DNA of 64,000 bases from Trema orientale. Its lineage: Eukaryota; Streptophyta; Magnoliopsida; Rosales; Cannabaceae. Below the pieces are notes generated by a model. The model saw only the letters and a program-made list of their open reading frames with translations. It was not told the origin of the DNA and ran no database searches. This document shows positions 25,802-37,374 of the stretch, piece after piece. The stretch covers positions 3,872,875 through 3,936,874 of the forward strand of contig JXTC01000003.1 of assembly GCA_002914845.1 (NCBI GenBank), in the 5' to 3' direction. Within the stretch, counting starts at the first letter, position 1, and every line of letters begins with the position of its first letter. Both the position numbers and the translations under genes were made by a program.

Positions 25802-27009
25802 ATTATAGGCCTAATCTCCCTAGATCTTATTTTGATAATTTTTCGACAAGTACTGGTGCCTCTTGTTACTTTCCTTTATACTCGTCTATGTCTTCTTGTT
25901 CCTCTTCATTTTCCTCATCATGCAAATTCTCATGATTATTATCCGCCATAAAATCTAAAAATGATAAACAATATTTAGAATTAGAATCTACATAATAAAC
26001 TTAAAAGAAGTACTAAAAGTAATTAAAAAGAAAATACGCTTTAAAAGTACTAATAAAAATATCTAAAGAGGTAAAACACTCACATAAAACACATGAATTC
26101 ATCATGTAACGTACACCATCAGCGTCACATATGACCATGATGTTGAAGCAACAATATTTGATATGTCCCTATCTCCCAACTTTATACCCATAGTTTCAAG
26201 CTTACTAAGTGTGTCATCATCAAATAAATCTTCATCAGTAGTAAGATTTTGTTGTTCATATGTAAGCACAATAGGCCACCCTACCTCTAATAGATCATTA
26301 GTATAAAATATTTGTCTTGCCATAATGAAAGAATCATCCTTATATTCAACTATACGATGATTAACTACAATAAATCCCAACTTATAATATTTTATCCCAT
26401 GATTACTTTCCACCTGTTCACATTTAAAATACCAGGTCTCTAAATGCATGATAATCGAGCTCCCATATTTTATATATCATCTATAGTAAGTCATATCACT
26501 ATAGAAAGGACTCTTGTCTTTAGCACTAGCAAATCGCATGGTTTTTACTATAATGCTAACTCTCCTATTTTGATTAACTCTCATGTCATCATATAATCTA
26601 GTACTAAAACGATAACCATTTCCAATGTAAATGTCGTGTATAATAGGCATATTCGTCAGATCAGGCAAGCCATTTCAATTGTTCTAAGACTTTATGACAT
26701 CATTTGCCTAGTTCAATATTCACCTATATAAATTTTCATTTTGCAATTAGAATACTAATATCCAATATGAACTAATAATTACATATAAATTTTCTTTATT
26801 TTGTAACCAATTTATAAATATTTTATGATATGCTTCTTGTGTCCACTTCTCCTTTCTTATTAGATTCTCACTTTTTAACCATTCTAAATGCTCTCTGAAA
26901 AGAACAAATCTTTTAAAAACAAATATTTAACGCTATTTGAAACTAAATTAAAATTAAAATTAAAAGTTTCTTGATGAAATTATTGTATGTATTGTGGAAC
27001 TTCAGATAA

Positions 27010-27400
27010 ATTTTGAAGCACAATTCTATATGGTAAAAAATTGATTTTATATGGTAAAATATCAAAACATTAAAAAATTCCGAATTTTAAATTTATTTGA
27101 AAATTTTGACTTTATTTAGAAAAATATCACTTTTAAAAGCATTTAGAAAAAATATATTTTTTACAGATATATAAAGTACTTGAGGTAACGAGTTTGATTA
27201 CCTTAGTGGTTACCCCAAGTAAACTAATTACTTACTTTGAGTACTTTTAAAAAGTACCAATTTAGAAAAAAAAAAAGTGATATTTTTTAAAATATTTTTA
27301 AAAAGTTTTATTATTCTAAATAAAATTTTAAAAAATGACATATTTCTAAATAAATTCAGTACTTCTCAAAAGTTAAATCGATCCTGGATATTTCAATTAG
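27010..27400. repeat. Foldback element, family B copy 1
   Basis: The left arm has atttagaaaaatatcacttt and the right arm has the inverted counterpart (aaagtgatatttttt, then taaataaaattttaaaaaat). The core is an imperfect palindrome from aaagtacttgaggtaac to actttgagtactttt. The arm sequence is shared with family A, but the core differs. Confidence 0.6.
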
Positions 27401-27439
27401 GCTTTTGACATAAATCCAGGCTCATAATCTAAAAGAATG

Positions 27440-27730
27440 AAAAATCCCTATGGGCTCAAATTTTCTAGAAATCCCAAATTTATTTCGAAAAATACCACTG
27501 TTTAATACTATTTAGCAAAATACAATTTTCTAAAATTGATGACTTTTAAAAATACTCGAGGTAATTAATCAAGTTACTTGAAGTAATCAAGAGTTATTTC
27601 ACGTAATTAGTCTGATCATCTCAATTAATTTGATCAATTATCTCATTAATTAGTGAAAAGTGATATTTTTATCAATTTTTTTTAAAGTGGTATATTTATA
27701 AATTGTTCTGGGATTTTTCAAAAAATTAAA
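27440..27730. repeat. Foldback element, family B copy 2
   Basis: The left arm is cgaaaaataccactgtttaa; the right arm contains agtgatatttttatcaattt and ends ctgggatttttc. The core repeats gaggtaattaatcaagttac-type words in both orientations. It lies immediately after copy 1 and before copy 3. Confidence 0.55.
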
Positions 27731-28189
27731 AATGTTAAAAAAATGGATTTCTCAGTTTCTTTTTTCAGAACTTTACGGTAAAAGAATCAGATTTCCTTTT
27801 TTTTTTTCAATTTTTCGGACATTGAGCTTATTTTGTTTTTTCCGTAAGATTCAAGGGAAAAAAAAAAGGAAAGAAAAGATATTTATGTATTTTTCTCTCG
27901 AAAAAGGCTAGGCACAAATGAGTCAACCAATAAGACAAGACATCACTAAGACACCAACACAAAAAAGGACTGGCAATATGAACACCGCATGATAATATTA
28001 CTCAAAATCCGCACGTTTAGTTAATACACTTAACTCGGATTGATATAATTAATTAAAGTTTTTATTAAAAATATTATAAAATATTAAATAATTACTTCAT
28101 AAAAAATCTTTTTAACGAATTTCTTGTAAATAAAATAAAAATAATAAACTAATGAGCTAATTTATCTTAAAGTAAAGAGGAAATTAGAT

Positions 28190-28590
28190 TTTTTATGATA
28201 AAAGTAAAAAAAAATTGAAAAATTTCGGATTTTGAAATTATTTAAAAAATCTCGGATTTAATTAGAAAAATACTACTTTTAAAGTATTTAGAAAAATACC
28301 ACTTTTTTATTAATTGGTGAGATACTTGATGTAACCTGTCAAATTAGCTAGAGTAACTTGATTGGTTACTTTAATTAACTAGATTGGTTATCCAAAGTAA
28401 CCCATCTGATTACCTCAAGTATCAACGAAAAATACTAATTTTGAAGAAAAAATAGTTTTTTATAAATATTTATTAAAAGTAATATTTTTCTAATTTTTTT
28501 TTTAAAATGCGATTTGTCTAAATTGATCCGGGATTTTTTCAAAAAATCAGCTCATTCGGGATTTTTCAACTTTTAATACTGTGGACCTAG
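28190..28590. repeat. Foldback element, family B copy 3
   Basis: The left arm has tttagaaaaataccactttt; the right arm has aaaagtaatatttttctaat and ends gatccgggattttttcaaaa, as copy 1 ends gatcctggatatttca. The core is a long imperfect dyad from atacttgatgtaacctg to gattacctcaagtat, with ggttac words inside. Confidence 0.6.
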
Positions 28591-28800
28591 ATTTCTGTAA
28601 GAAGCCCTAAAGTAAAACTGAAGTGAAAATAATTAAGTAAATAAATGATTATAATGTTTACAAATATTGTGCACGTCAATTTGAAGAATGTTTTGATTAA
28701 ACAGATAACTTGTAGGTAATACGAAACTAGCACGATACATGGTCAACGTGAAATGACACGAATTACTAGACTTGAAAAGAGGTGGCGCCTTTACAGGGAG

Positions 28801-29653
28801 TAGAGATGTCAATGTAAACTGGACTACATTCTGAAGAAAAAATATGGTATTGGACCAACCCGCCCTACGTTAATGTGGGGCCTATCCTGCCCTAGCTTGG
28901 CCCATTACGTATAGTAGGGTCCAGGCTGGGCCTTAATCACATGTCCGGCCTGACCCAGCTCACATTTTTATTGGCCCATATTTAGTCATTTTATATATAT
29001 TTTTAAATATATTTCTTAATTAAATATTTTCTTTATATGCTTTTGATATTATTTATTTACTTATTTTTATTTGTTTTCAATTTATTCAAATTTTTAAAAA
29101 AATATGAATGAGTTTTAGGTCTATATTTAATATTTTAAAGCATTAAACAACAAGAAATTTAAGCTCATATTTTGACCCGAACAGGCACGCATAAAATATA
29201 GACTAGGTTTGTGAGACGTGCCGAGCCCTTTAATAAGAATATGAACCGATCCGACCCGATTCACAATTTAGATGTGTAGGCCTAAACTTAGTACAAAACC
29301 CGTATAGATTTTATAGAGAAATTTAGGTGTTTAGCCAATATTTTAAATTTGATTAAGTAGATGTCTATTTTTAAAATTTTATAGCTAAATGTCCTGGTAT
29401 ATATATTTTAATACTTGGTAGACATGTTTATCTACCAATTTCAGTTACTGTACTGAAATATACTGGGTATATAATTTTTCTGTACTTAGTATATAAAATT
29501 TTATACTTGATATATAAACATATATATCGTATATTTTGCTATAATATTTGACAAATAGATATTTACTTAAATTTGGTCTAAAATTTAGTTATATTTCTAT
29601 GAATTCCTTTATCAAATGTAGGTCAGGCTCGGCCCGCTCACTTTACATGTCTA
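28801..29653. mobile_element. Non-autonomous hAT-like element, 853 bp, directly upstream of RPI4
   Basis: It begins TAGAGATGTC and ends ACATGTCTA, whose reverse complement TAGACATGT matches the start at eight of nine bases. Flanks are acagggag (28793-28800) and acagagag (29654-29661), an 8-bp duplication with one mismatch. Inside the ends are GC-rich stretches (ggcctgacccagctc; ggtcaggctcggcccgctc) and an AT-rich middle with TA-rich words. No transposase. Its right end is 79 bp from the RPI4 start codon, so part of the RPI4 promoter probably lies inside it. Confidence 0.7.
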
Positions 29654-29732
29654 ACAGAGAGGGACCCACGAGTGCCGAACAAGTAGCGGTAATTTGAACA
29701 AAAGTGATCCGTATGGTAAGAGAAAACCCATC

Positions 29733-32700
29733 ATGGCAGCCTTAGCCATACTACCATCATCCATGGCAGCGACGAACTCATCATCTTCTCCACCGCCATT
29801 AATGGCGTCCCCTGGTCCTATCTTGCATTGGTCCCCAACTTCAATTTGCAGAAGGAGAAAACCCAAGTATCCTCTCAGAATATCAGCTTCAAGCCTCGCC
29901 GACGCCTCTGCTCTGCTAAACGCTGCCCACCACACCGTACGTCGTCGTTTCTTTGAATTTGTTTTCTTCGTTCTTCGAAACTCCCATGTCTTTTTCTGGA
30001 AACCCAATTAGGATTCTGGTTTGTGTAGGTGGATACGTACATAAAAAGCGGCATGATTGTTGGGTTGGGCTCAGGCCAAGCTTCTACAATGGCGATTCAG
30101 TATCTTGGCCGAAAGCTTCGTACAGGTGCTTTCAAAGATATTTTGGGGATACCCATGTGAGTTTATGTACTTTTCATCTAGCTAAGAATGTGTTTTTGGG
30201 TTCAGCTTTATTTTGGGTGTGTATAATATATGATTTTGTAGATTGGTCATTTCAAGTTTTTGTTCTAGTTTCATGGAAACACAGAGTTTGGATAAGCATT
30301 TCTGTTAAGTAAACCTTTTATAATTTGCTCAGTAATTTCTCTATTACCATGTGTATTTAATGCCCTTGTGTGGGTTGGTGGAAAAATGAAAATGGCTTCT
30401 TTTATGTAGGTCTGTTGTAAGTGCTAGTGAAGCAGCCAAGGCAGGAATACCACTGGACGATTACCAAGATAATTCTCAAGTGAGCACAGACTTTGAATGT
30501 TCAGAAAAGATTTCCTTTTTCAATTTGGGGTTTATGAGAACCAAATTTTTAGAAGGGATGCGTTACTCGCTAATCCCAATAGCTAAGCTATTAGATGTTA
30601 CTGGACTAATTGCAGTGCGCCATTCAGAATCTGTTATCCATTTGTTATGTTTTTGAAGCTTTAAATCTTAGTAGAGAATTACTTAAACTTGCTCCTTTGT
30701 AGATTGATTTTGCATTTGATGATGCTGATGTTATAGAAGAAGGAACACTTACTGCTATCATTGGACGACGGAGTTTGCAAGGTGACGAGTTACTTATCCA
30801 AGAGAAGGTTAGTGAAAATCCATTCTTTTAAGGCAACTCAAGTTACAGCATAGAATGAATTTCAGCAATTATATATTCTGACAGAAATGTGCATATATGC
30901 ACATGTACTGCATTAGTTGAACTTGAATAATTTGGTATGTGAAAGTTGCTTTTTTTGAATCTGAGTTATTGAATTGTTGTTCCTCTCCATTTACAGTCTA
31001 TACTAAATGCTGCTGAAAATCTGGTGTTCCTGATCTCAAAGAATCAATATAAAGGTGGTTTGGAGGGTGCCATTCCAGTTTTGGTTCATTCTGTAAGAAG
31101 CTGCTCTTTTGATCCTATTGTAAGTGTGTGAACTTTAAAGCACCAGAATAACAGAAATATGACTTTGTATTTCAGTTCAACTGGTTGGCACCTGCTGAAG
31201 AGATTGATGACTTGTTTCTAGGGGATGCAGAGGTCTGCTATCAAAAAACATATCAGAATTCCTTCTACTTTTATCTTTCTTCTTCTGTTAAATGTGTTTA
31301 TATTAACTACTCTTTTTCTCTCTGTCTTACATGCTGGATGCGATTATCCCTTATTGTCTTTTCTTCTGGCAAACTGCACGACTTCACCCACAGTTTCAAT
31401 TCAAAATAGGCTGTCTGATTTGACAATGTTTAGGTTCTGAAAGAAAGTTTTATGTGATCTTGCTTTAAAATGTGATCTGGAAACTATTTCTTAGTAGGGA
31501 AGGACCAACAATGATTTCAGTAGACTCCTAGTGAAAGGAACCTTAGCAGTTTTCTTTTTTTTCATTGTTACTTTATTAGGCTAAACCCTCAGATATTGGT
31601 GCTTGCTTGCATTTGTAATTTCAAATGCAATACTACCTCAGAATTTGTTAGTAATATTTCCTTTTTGCCCTTCTAAGTTAAGGTATGGCGGAGACCAACT
31701 ATTGGACATGCAGATCCACTGGGGGGTCAGTTCCCACTAGTCACTAGAGAAGGCCATAATATTCTTGATGTCATTTTCACGTCCCCAATAGAAAGTCTTG
31801 GTAAGTTTGCTGAGAGATTATTCCTGTTTTAGTCAATGTTTGACATCTAGAGATAATTTTGCTGATTCTAGAAACTAAATTGCAGATGAAGTAGCAAAGA
31901 GCCTTGATAAAATTGATGGGGTTGTTGACCATGGCGTCATTTCCAAGTTCCCGTAAGTTTTCTAGTCTCTCGTAAACTCTTTTCTATTGGCTGTTTTGAA
32001 AGGTAGATAGGGACTACGCTTTTGTTTTTGTTTTTTTTAATACGCAGAAGAACAATCCAGAATTTGTTAGGTACTTGTGGATGTCTGTAATGATAGATCA
32101 TTTGGGGAAATCTCATTGTAACACTTGTTTTGGAGATTCAAAGAATGGAAGGGACGGTTTTAAATCAGGTGGAAAAACAAGATATTTTTCGCGCTTGGAC
32201 CTATGCTGCTTGTAAATATTGAAAACAATCTAGGGGAAGATCCCAAACTACTTGGTAGAAAAATTGCCAGATCAAGATTATTTTTTTAACTGACAAGAAA
32301 TGTGTCTTGCTCTATCCTGGGAGTATGTCAGTTATGAACCAGTTCCCGATTTATGTTTTATGAGGTTCAATTCATTCCAAACCCAACATAATGACGTTAT
32401 GCCTAATAGAACTCTATGTTCAAATGACTAAATTAAAAAAAGGTGGAGGTATAAATCCCTTTTAGTTTTTTCCCTTCTCCTTTTTAATGTATGAATTGGA
32501 CAAGTGGTTAAATGGATAAAAAAGCTGACTTAGTGATGCAAGAACAATTTTTAAACTGAAGATCCTTGCATATTTATTATCAATAAACCTTAACATTCAT
32601 GCATATAAGTTCTGCAATTTTAGGGCTTTCATATCTAGAATTACTAGCATTAATGCTTTTGAGTAAACTTAAAAACATTTCAGGGCTTTATGATGTATAT

Positions 32701-33799
32701 ATATATACACACGCATATGTATATCCAGATACTTATTTTCCCCTAGATCTCTTTAGTTGGACTAATGCTGCTTCACAATTATTTTTTTCTTCTCTAATAT
32801 TTACTTTTCCAGAAGATGAATAAGCAAGAACCAAATCTCATCTGATTTTCCATCTAACATTATTTTAGTTTTGGCTTTCTTTTTCTTGACTTAGAAAATG
32901 AGGTTGTCGTTTGCTTCACTGTATTTTCGTGGATTACATCCTAATTTAATGTCTGAAATTGGTGACATTATTTTGAGTTGTGAATAATACTTTCACCGAC
33001 CCCTTAAAAGCAGAAAATAAAAAGGTTTATATTCTAAAACACTTAGAAGTCATAGAAACTTGGGCCTAGAACACTTTTCGGAGCATCTTGTCACCAAGAT
33101 TGGAACACCTTTTACAAATAGTAGTATCTCTTTCTTTTTTTCTCTTTTTTTTTTAAATAATATTTACGTTATGCGCGTTTATTTATGTTTTCATAATTTA
33201 GCCGTTCAACCACATGATGTGACAAATTATTGTCCGGTACTTCATTTGAAGTCTGTGATATGGGTGACATCAATAGTGATAAAATTTGTTTACCAGCTGA
33301 ATTTTGAAATCAGGGATATGGATGCTATATTAAATACTTGATAAACAAGCTAGATGAATGAAGTGTTAATATTTTTTCTGTTAGGCTGTTTCCCAGAGTA
33401 TTGCTGTTGACAGGTTGGTGCAATCTGCAATTTAGATAAAACTTCCAGGAAAAAACTTCTAGTTTCTTTGATTGCATTCTTGTTTTTAGTCAGTTTTAGA
33501 CCTTTCTTGTTTTGCCGTTCAGCCAATTTAAATCTATTTCTCGGCTATGCTCATTTGGTTGTCACTTTGACAATGATGCTATGTTTTCTTTAGATTTAAT
33601 TATTAAGGCTCATAGTTTAGTGTCTTTTTATTTATTTCTATTGAACAGTGATTCTCAAAAAATTTCTTAGGTATGATATATACATTAATTCCTATCCTCT
33701 TATCACTTCATGAACTGCAGATGTACAGCGGTAATTGCATCAGAAAGTGGCCTGTGCATTGTTGATAATCTGTCAAAGAATTCTGTAAAGGGAGTCTGA
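29733..33799 (+). CDS. RPI4: Probable ribose-5-phosphate isomerase 4, chloroplastic
   Basis: Nine exons: 29733-29936, 30029-30156, 30410-30479, 30703-30807, 30997-31092, 31176-31232, 31683-31800, 31886-31952, 33721-33799. All junctions are GT-AG and phases agree; the product is 307 residues. Residues 1 to about 55 are Ser/Pro/Arg-rich, a plausible plastid transit peptide. An in-frame ATG at 29694 is an alternative start. The RpiA fold begins VDTYIKSGMIVGLGSGQAST (residues 69-88), followed by IDFAFDDADVIEEG (135-148) and QEKSILNAAENLVFLISKN. The family interconverts ribose-5-phosphate and ribulose-5-phosphate. Compared with classic RpiA by eye, the phosphate loop GSTA is GQAS, the DGADE motif is DDADV, and the catalytic lysine of KGGG is replaced near residue 154 (IGRR). 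This matches the divergent plant RPI4 group, so ordinary isomerase activity is uncertain. Confidence 0.92.
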
Positions 33800-34900
33800 T
33801 TGCTACAGCCAACATAACAAACTTATGTGGTTCCTGGTATCATTTCCCAACATTATTTTATCGTAAAGATTTTAGGTTTCATATGACCTCAAGAAAAAGA
33901 TCTTGATATTCTTTTGAGCAGAAAAGAAAAAAAAGAACCTTGAGGTTTGGTTGGACCTTGTCCAAAATTCTCTCACAGCTAAGCTATATAATTCAACACC
34001 TGGTTTCCTTTGTCATAATTTACTTTCATACAATATGAATATGTATATGTCTCAACTTTAATAATTCACACTGAATGTAACCTGTTCAAATCTTGTATTC
34101 TAGTGGCAAGAAAAATTTCTTTGTTTCCCTCACCATTCCTCTCACTTTCAGATTTGTTGTGTTGGACTTCTCTGGCTTAGATTCTCTTCAAATCTGAAAT
34201 GCTCTCATTTTATTTCACACCTTATAGGGCATCCAGGGATTTAGTACATGAAAGGGGAAGTCCTAGTAAACATGCTTATCTTCTGCTGTAAGTTACTACT
34301 AAAAGTGAAGTTTTAACAGAAAACTTTAGCGCAATCAGTTAGAAAGAACATACAATGTCATATCTATGAATGTTAAAATTTTGACTTGAAAAACTATGTT
34401 GGTTTTCCTTGTTTATAGTTAATAAAGTCTATAGAGGCAACTCAAACCCAGCCAAGTCTGTAATTGACTTTATCTCATATTTGTTTGACTACTTGTTACA
34501 TATGGAGTTGAAGAATGGGAAACACAATCGTACAAAGTTTGATAGGCTTGTTTTCAAACACACCGGATTTCAGGTTTGGGGTCAACGTATGTTTTGGAGT
34601 ACAAGGAGTTAATAGAATTTTGAGGTGGCTCTTCATCTTCTTAAGAGACTATCCTGAAATCACAATGAAAGTAACAGTAGAATAAAGAATTTGAGCAGGA
34701 AAGAAGACAAAAATGAACAAGACAGACCCAAAATGGAATAGAATATAGAAGTTAGAGATAGATTAAAATTAAGTAGCTATCTGAGAATTACTAGCTGGTT
34801 AAAGATTTGATCCAAATATCTGACATGACTAGACTCAATCCTGTCTGCTGCTTAACACAGATGAACTTTCATTCACCCTACTCGTTGATCTTTTTAAGTA
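33740..34900 (+). repeat. RPI4 last exon, 3' UTR and flank, duplicated in diverged form downstream
   Basis: From the last codons of RPI4 (ctgattgctac at 33796) to about 34.9 kb, words recur in the same order near 53.38-54.65 kb. Examples are gtaaagatttta, ttcaaat...aatggcaagaaaaa/agtggcaagaaaaa, gggatttagt, gaagttttaacag, aaggcaact/gaggcaact, caaacacag/caaacacac and ttttggactacaag/ttttggagtacaag. An open frame at 34409-34612 lies inside and is not supported as a gene, since the other copy does not keep it. Confidence 0.7.
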
Positions 34901-35339
34901 ATATTTTGATATGCTAGTTCACATTCATGTTTTAATGGATGTGAACCATCTGTTTTAGTAAGTGACAGAGATTCACCTACTAAGCGCACATACTATTTGC
35001 TAAGAGTATAATATGAAGACAACTAGAACAAATTCTTTATGCTCATCCTGGTTTTGCATTTTTGTTCTCGAACTTAAATTGCTACTAATTTGTTTGAATT
35101 CATGGTTTCTGTAGTAAACTTAAGCTTACTGTATTAGTATTTTAGCATATTTATTCATTCTACAGAAAATTATCGCACATTTTCTCGTCTTTTTTTTTTT
35201 TTTATCTTTGGCATTATACTAAATAATATGGAAACTGAACCAGGAATTGACTTATGGCTTGTCTTCTGCATCATAATTCTTTCAAACTAGGCTGCTTGCT
35301 ATAATCGAGGGTCACACTCACATTTGCTAGTCATCTACC
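34901..35339. other. Intergenic DNA, no gene seen
   Basis: AT-rich DNA between the duplicated RPI4 flank and the solo LTR. Only a T-run near 35191 stands out. Confidence 0.5.
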
Positions 35340-37369
35340 TGTTGGATTTTAAAAACGATTTTCGCAGTGGAAGATTGGTCCATGAACATTCAAAAATTTT
35401 CTCTAAACAATTTACTATATGAGTGCGTAGATAGCACATAGGAACATACAAAGAGAATAGATCTAATACCTTTTGTAGTCTATCGACGGATCCTAACTTT
35501 TCTGTCCTCTAAACCACAATCTTCCAATCTAAGCCTCATGCACAACTGGATGAACGTGTGGGCATTGCGTATAATCTCTCAAAACTCACACTTTAGGCAT
35601 TTGCAATATTCTCAACACATGAGATTGCAAGAGTTTGTTCTACAGAGAATAGGAAGACTTTCTTCTTTTTCTCTCTAGTTTATTGAGGCTCTGTAGAAAA
35701 ATTATACGTAGTGTATCTAGTATCTGTTAGGATTTCCTTTATATATATATTAAATAATTTAATAAATAAATAAATTAATATATATATATATACGAAAGCT
35801 TTTTTTAACTTTACCATAACCTTTTTTTTTAATAAACAAACGTGAAAATATATATATATATAGATGACTTCTCAATGGTTTTAATTTTTTTGTAACCATA
35901 AATGGATACTAAAAAAATTAGTGATAGCATTAAGTTTTTTTGATGCTGATAAATAGCATTAAATTTTTTTGGCCAACCACCAAACTAATTACCACCGTAG
36001 GATATAGATCTAACGGTTTAAACTATTGTAACCATCCATAGGTAAATATTGTTATAACCATTTAAACCAAACCCATATATATGTGTATATTTAATTAATT
36101 AATCTAATTAATTAATATATATATATAAATTAGCAGATAACTAGGAAAAGTGTTTCGCTTTCAGTTAGTTTCCCAATTTCTATTTATCTAATTATCTGAT
36201 AATTAGATATTTTTAAATTTAAAATTTAAACAAATTAGGAAATTTATTTCTCTATAAATTTAAATTAATTAATTCAAAATTAATTAATTAATTAATAAAT
36301 AATAATTATTAATTATTGTAGACAAACAATTTATCGAAACAAAGTGTGTAGTAACAGAAATAATGTAATATCCAGTACAGTGTTTGTAAAAAGTAGAATT
36401 GGGGACCTATGGTCCTATAATTCAAGCTCCAATAAACTATGACAATTAATTAAACTCTTTAATTAATTTGTCTAATTTATTAATTCTAGTATTACTCTAC
36501 TAAAAATCTGGAATTGCACTCTTGAAATTACAAAATTAATTTACTCAGAAAACAGCAAGCAGTCTATCGATTTAATCATTACATATAGTTCAATCCTCCA
36601 TAGATAATTCATAATTGGAGCTAGGTCATGTTTCGTTTACCTCTCCAGTTATATATTAATCTGTATGTACCATTAATTCTCCAATGAACAATTAATTTAT
36701 AAACCTATTATAAATTGAGTACTCAAACTGTTCAAGTCCTAAATCAATACACAAGAGAATCATCTTTCTAGCTTTCTAATGGAAGGAATGGATTTGATAT
36801 CTGTAAGTTACATTCACAGCTACTCATCTCATCATGCTCCCAAGATACAAGTATTTCGATATATTTTAAAAAACAAACCTTTAACAAGTATGTTAAAGAG
36901 CATAATATTATAAATATGAGACTATAACTACTCAGGATTAAGATTGATTTACATATGATCATCTAGTGACATTATTTGAACTCTCAACAGTTAACGGAAT
37001 TTATGTGATATTCAAATTATGTCTGGTCCAGTACTATATAATCGAATTATATAAAGTACCTCCATTGTGCACATCAATAGTTCGAATAAGACTATTACAT
37101 TCTCAATATTAATGGACCGTACTAATAATATTTAATTAAAGATCCCAAACTTTTATTAATTATTACGGACTATATTTAGTTTATTATTCATAAATTTAAT
37201 CCTCATGTATATAACACTTATATGCTAAATTTGTGGTCACATAAATAAATTAGGGATTTTCTAATATTTAAAGACATACCAATAATGCACAAATTCAAAT
37301 AGAAAAATATCATTTTATTAATTTAACAAATATTCAAATATACATATTTTTAGAGCATAAACCCTAATA
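35340..37369. mobile_element. Probable solo LTR, about 2.0 kb, Ty1/copia-like
   Basis: It starts TGTTGGATTTTAAAAACG and ends gcataaaccctaata, giving short imperfect inverted ends. Flanks are ctacc (35335-35339) and ccacc (37370-37374), a 5-bp duplication with one mismatch. No gag or pol sequence is present, and interior wording (tcctaaatcaatacacaaga, ctcatctcatcatgctccca) resembles long plant copia LTRs. It is an old single LTR left after recombination; the class is inferred from termini and general look. Confidence 0.5.
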
Positions 37370-37374
37370 CCACC

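Larger units (their letters stand above)
24480..26910 (-). mobile_element. Second CACTA remnant (TNP2 C-terminal part and TNP1 start), split by a hAT element
   Basis: Minus-strand fragments match the first CACTA: RKEKWTQEAYHKIFINWLQ (about 26800-26890), a TNP2 tail with RLYDDMRVNQNRRVSIIVK and MRFASAKDKSPFYSDM (26477-26668), and DUF4216 with GFIVVNHRIVEYKDDSFIMA and QIFYTND (26102-26449). Here DUF4216 is continuous, unlike the split copy at 14-15 kb. A TNP1-like start MADNNHENLHDEENEEEQ lies near 25880-25950. Transposase_24-like wording (a broken RLINQLSK-IYGK segment) is at about 24510-24580. Ends and terminal repeats were not found, and the frames are broken. Confidence 0.7.

Noticed and set aside
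29651-30007. 118-codon minus-strand frame over RPI4 exon 1
   Set aside because: It is the antisense of the transit-peptide exon and has no domain.
33360-33500. Possible extra exon in the long last intron of RPI4
   Set aside because: Exons 8 and 9 join in phase without it, and the frame there lacks homology to the family.
34409-34612. 67-codon open frame downstream of RPI4
   Set aside because: It lies in the duplicated RPI4 3' flank, and the other copy near 54 kb does not keep the frame; no domain recognised.
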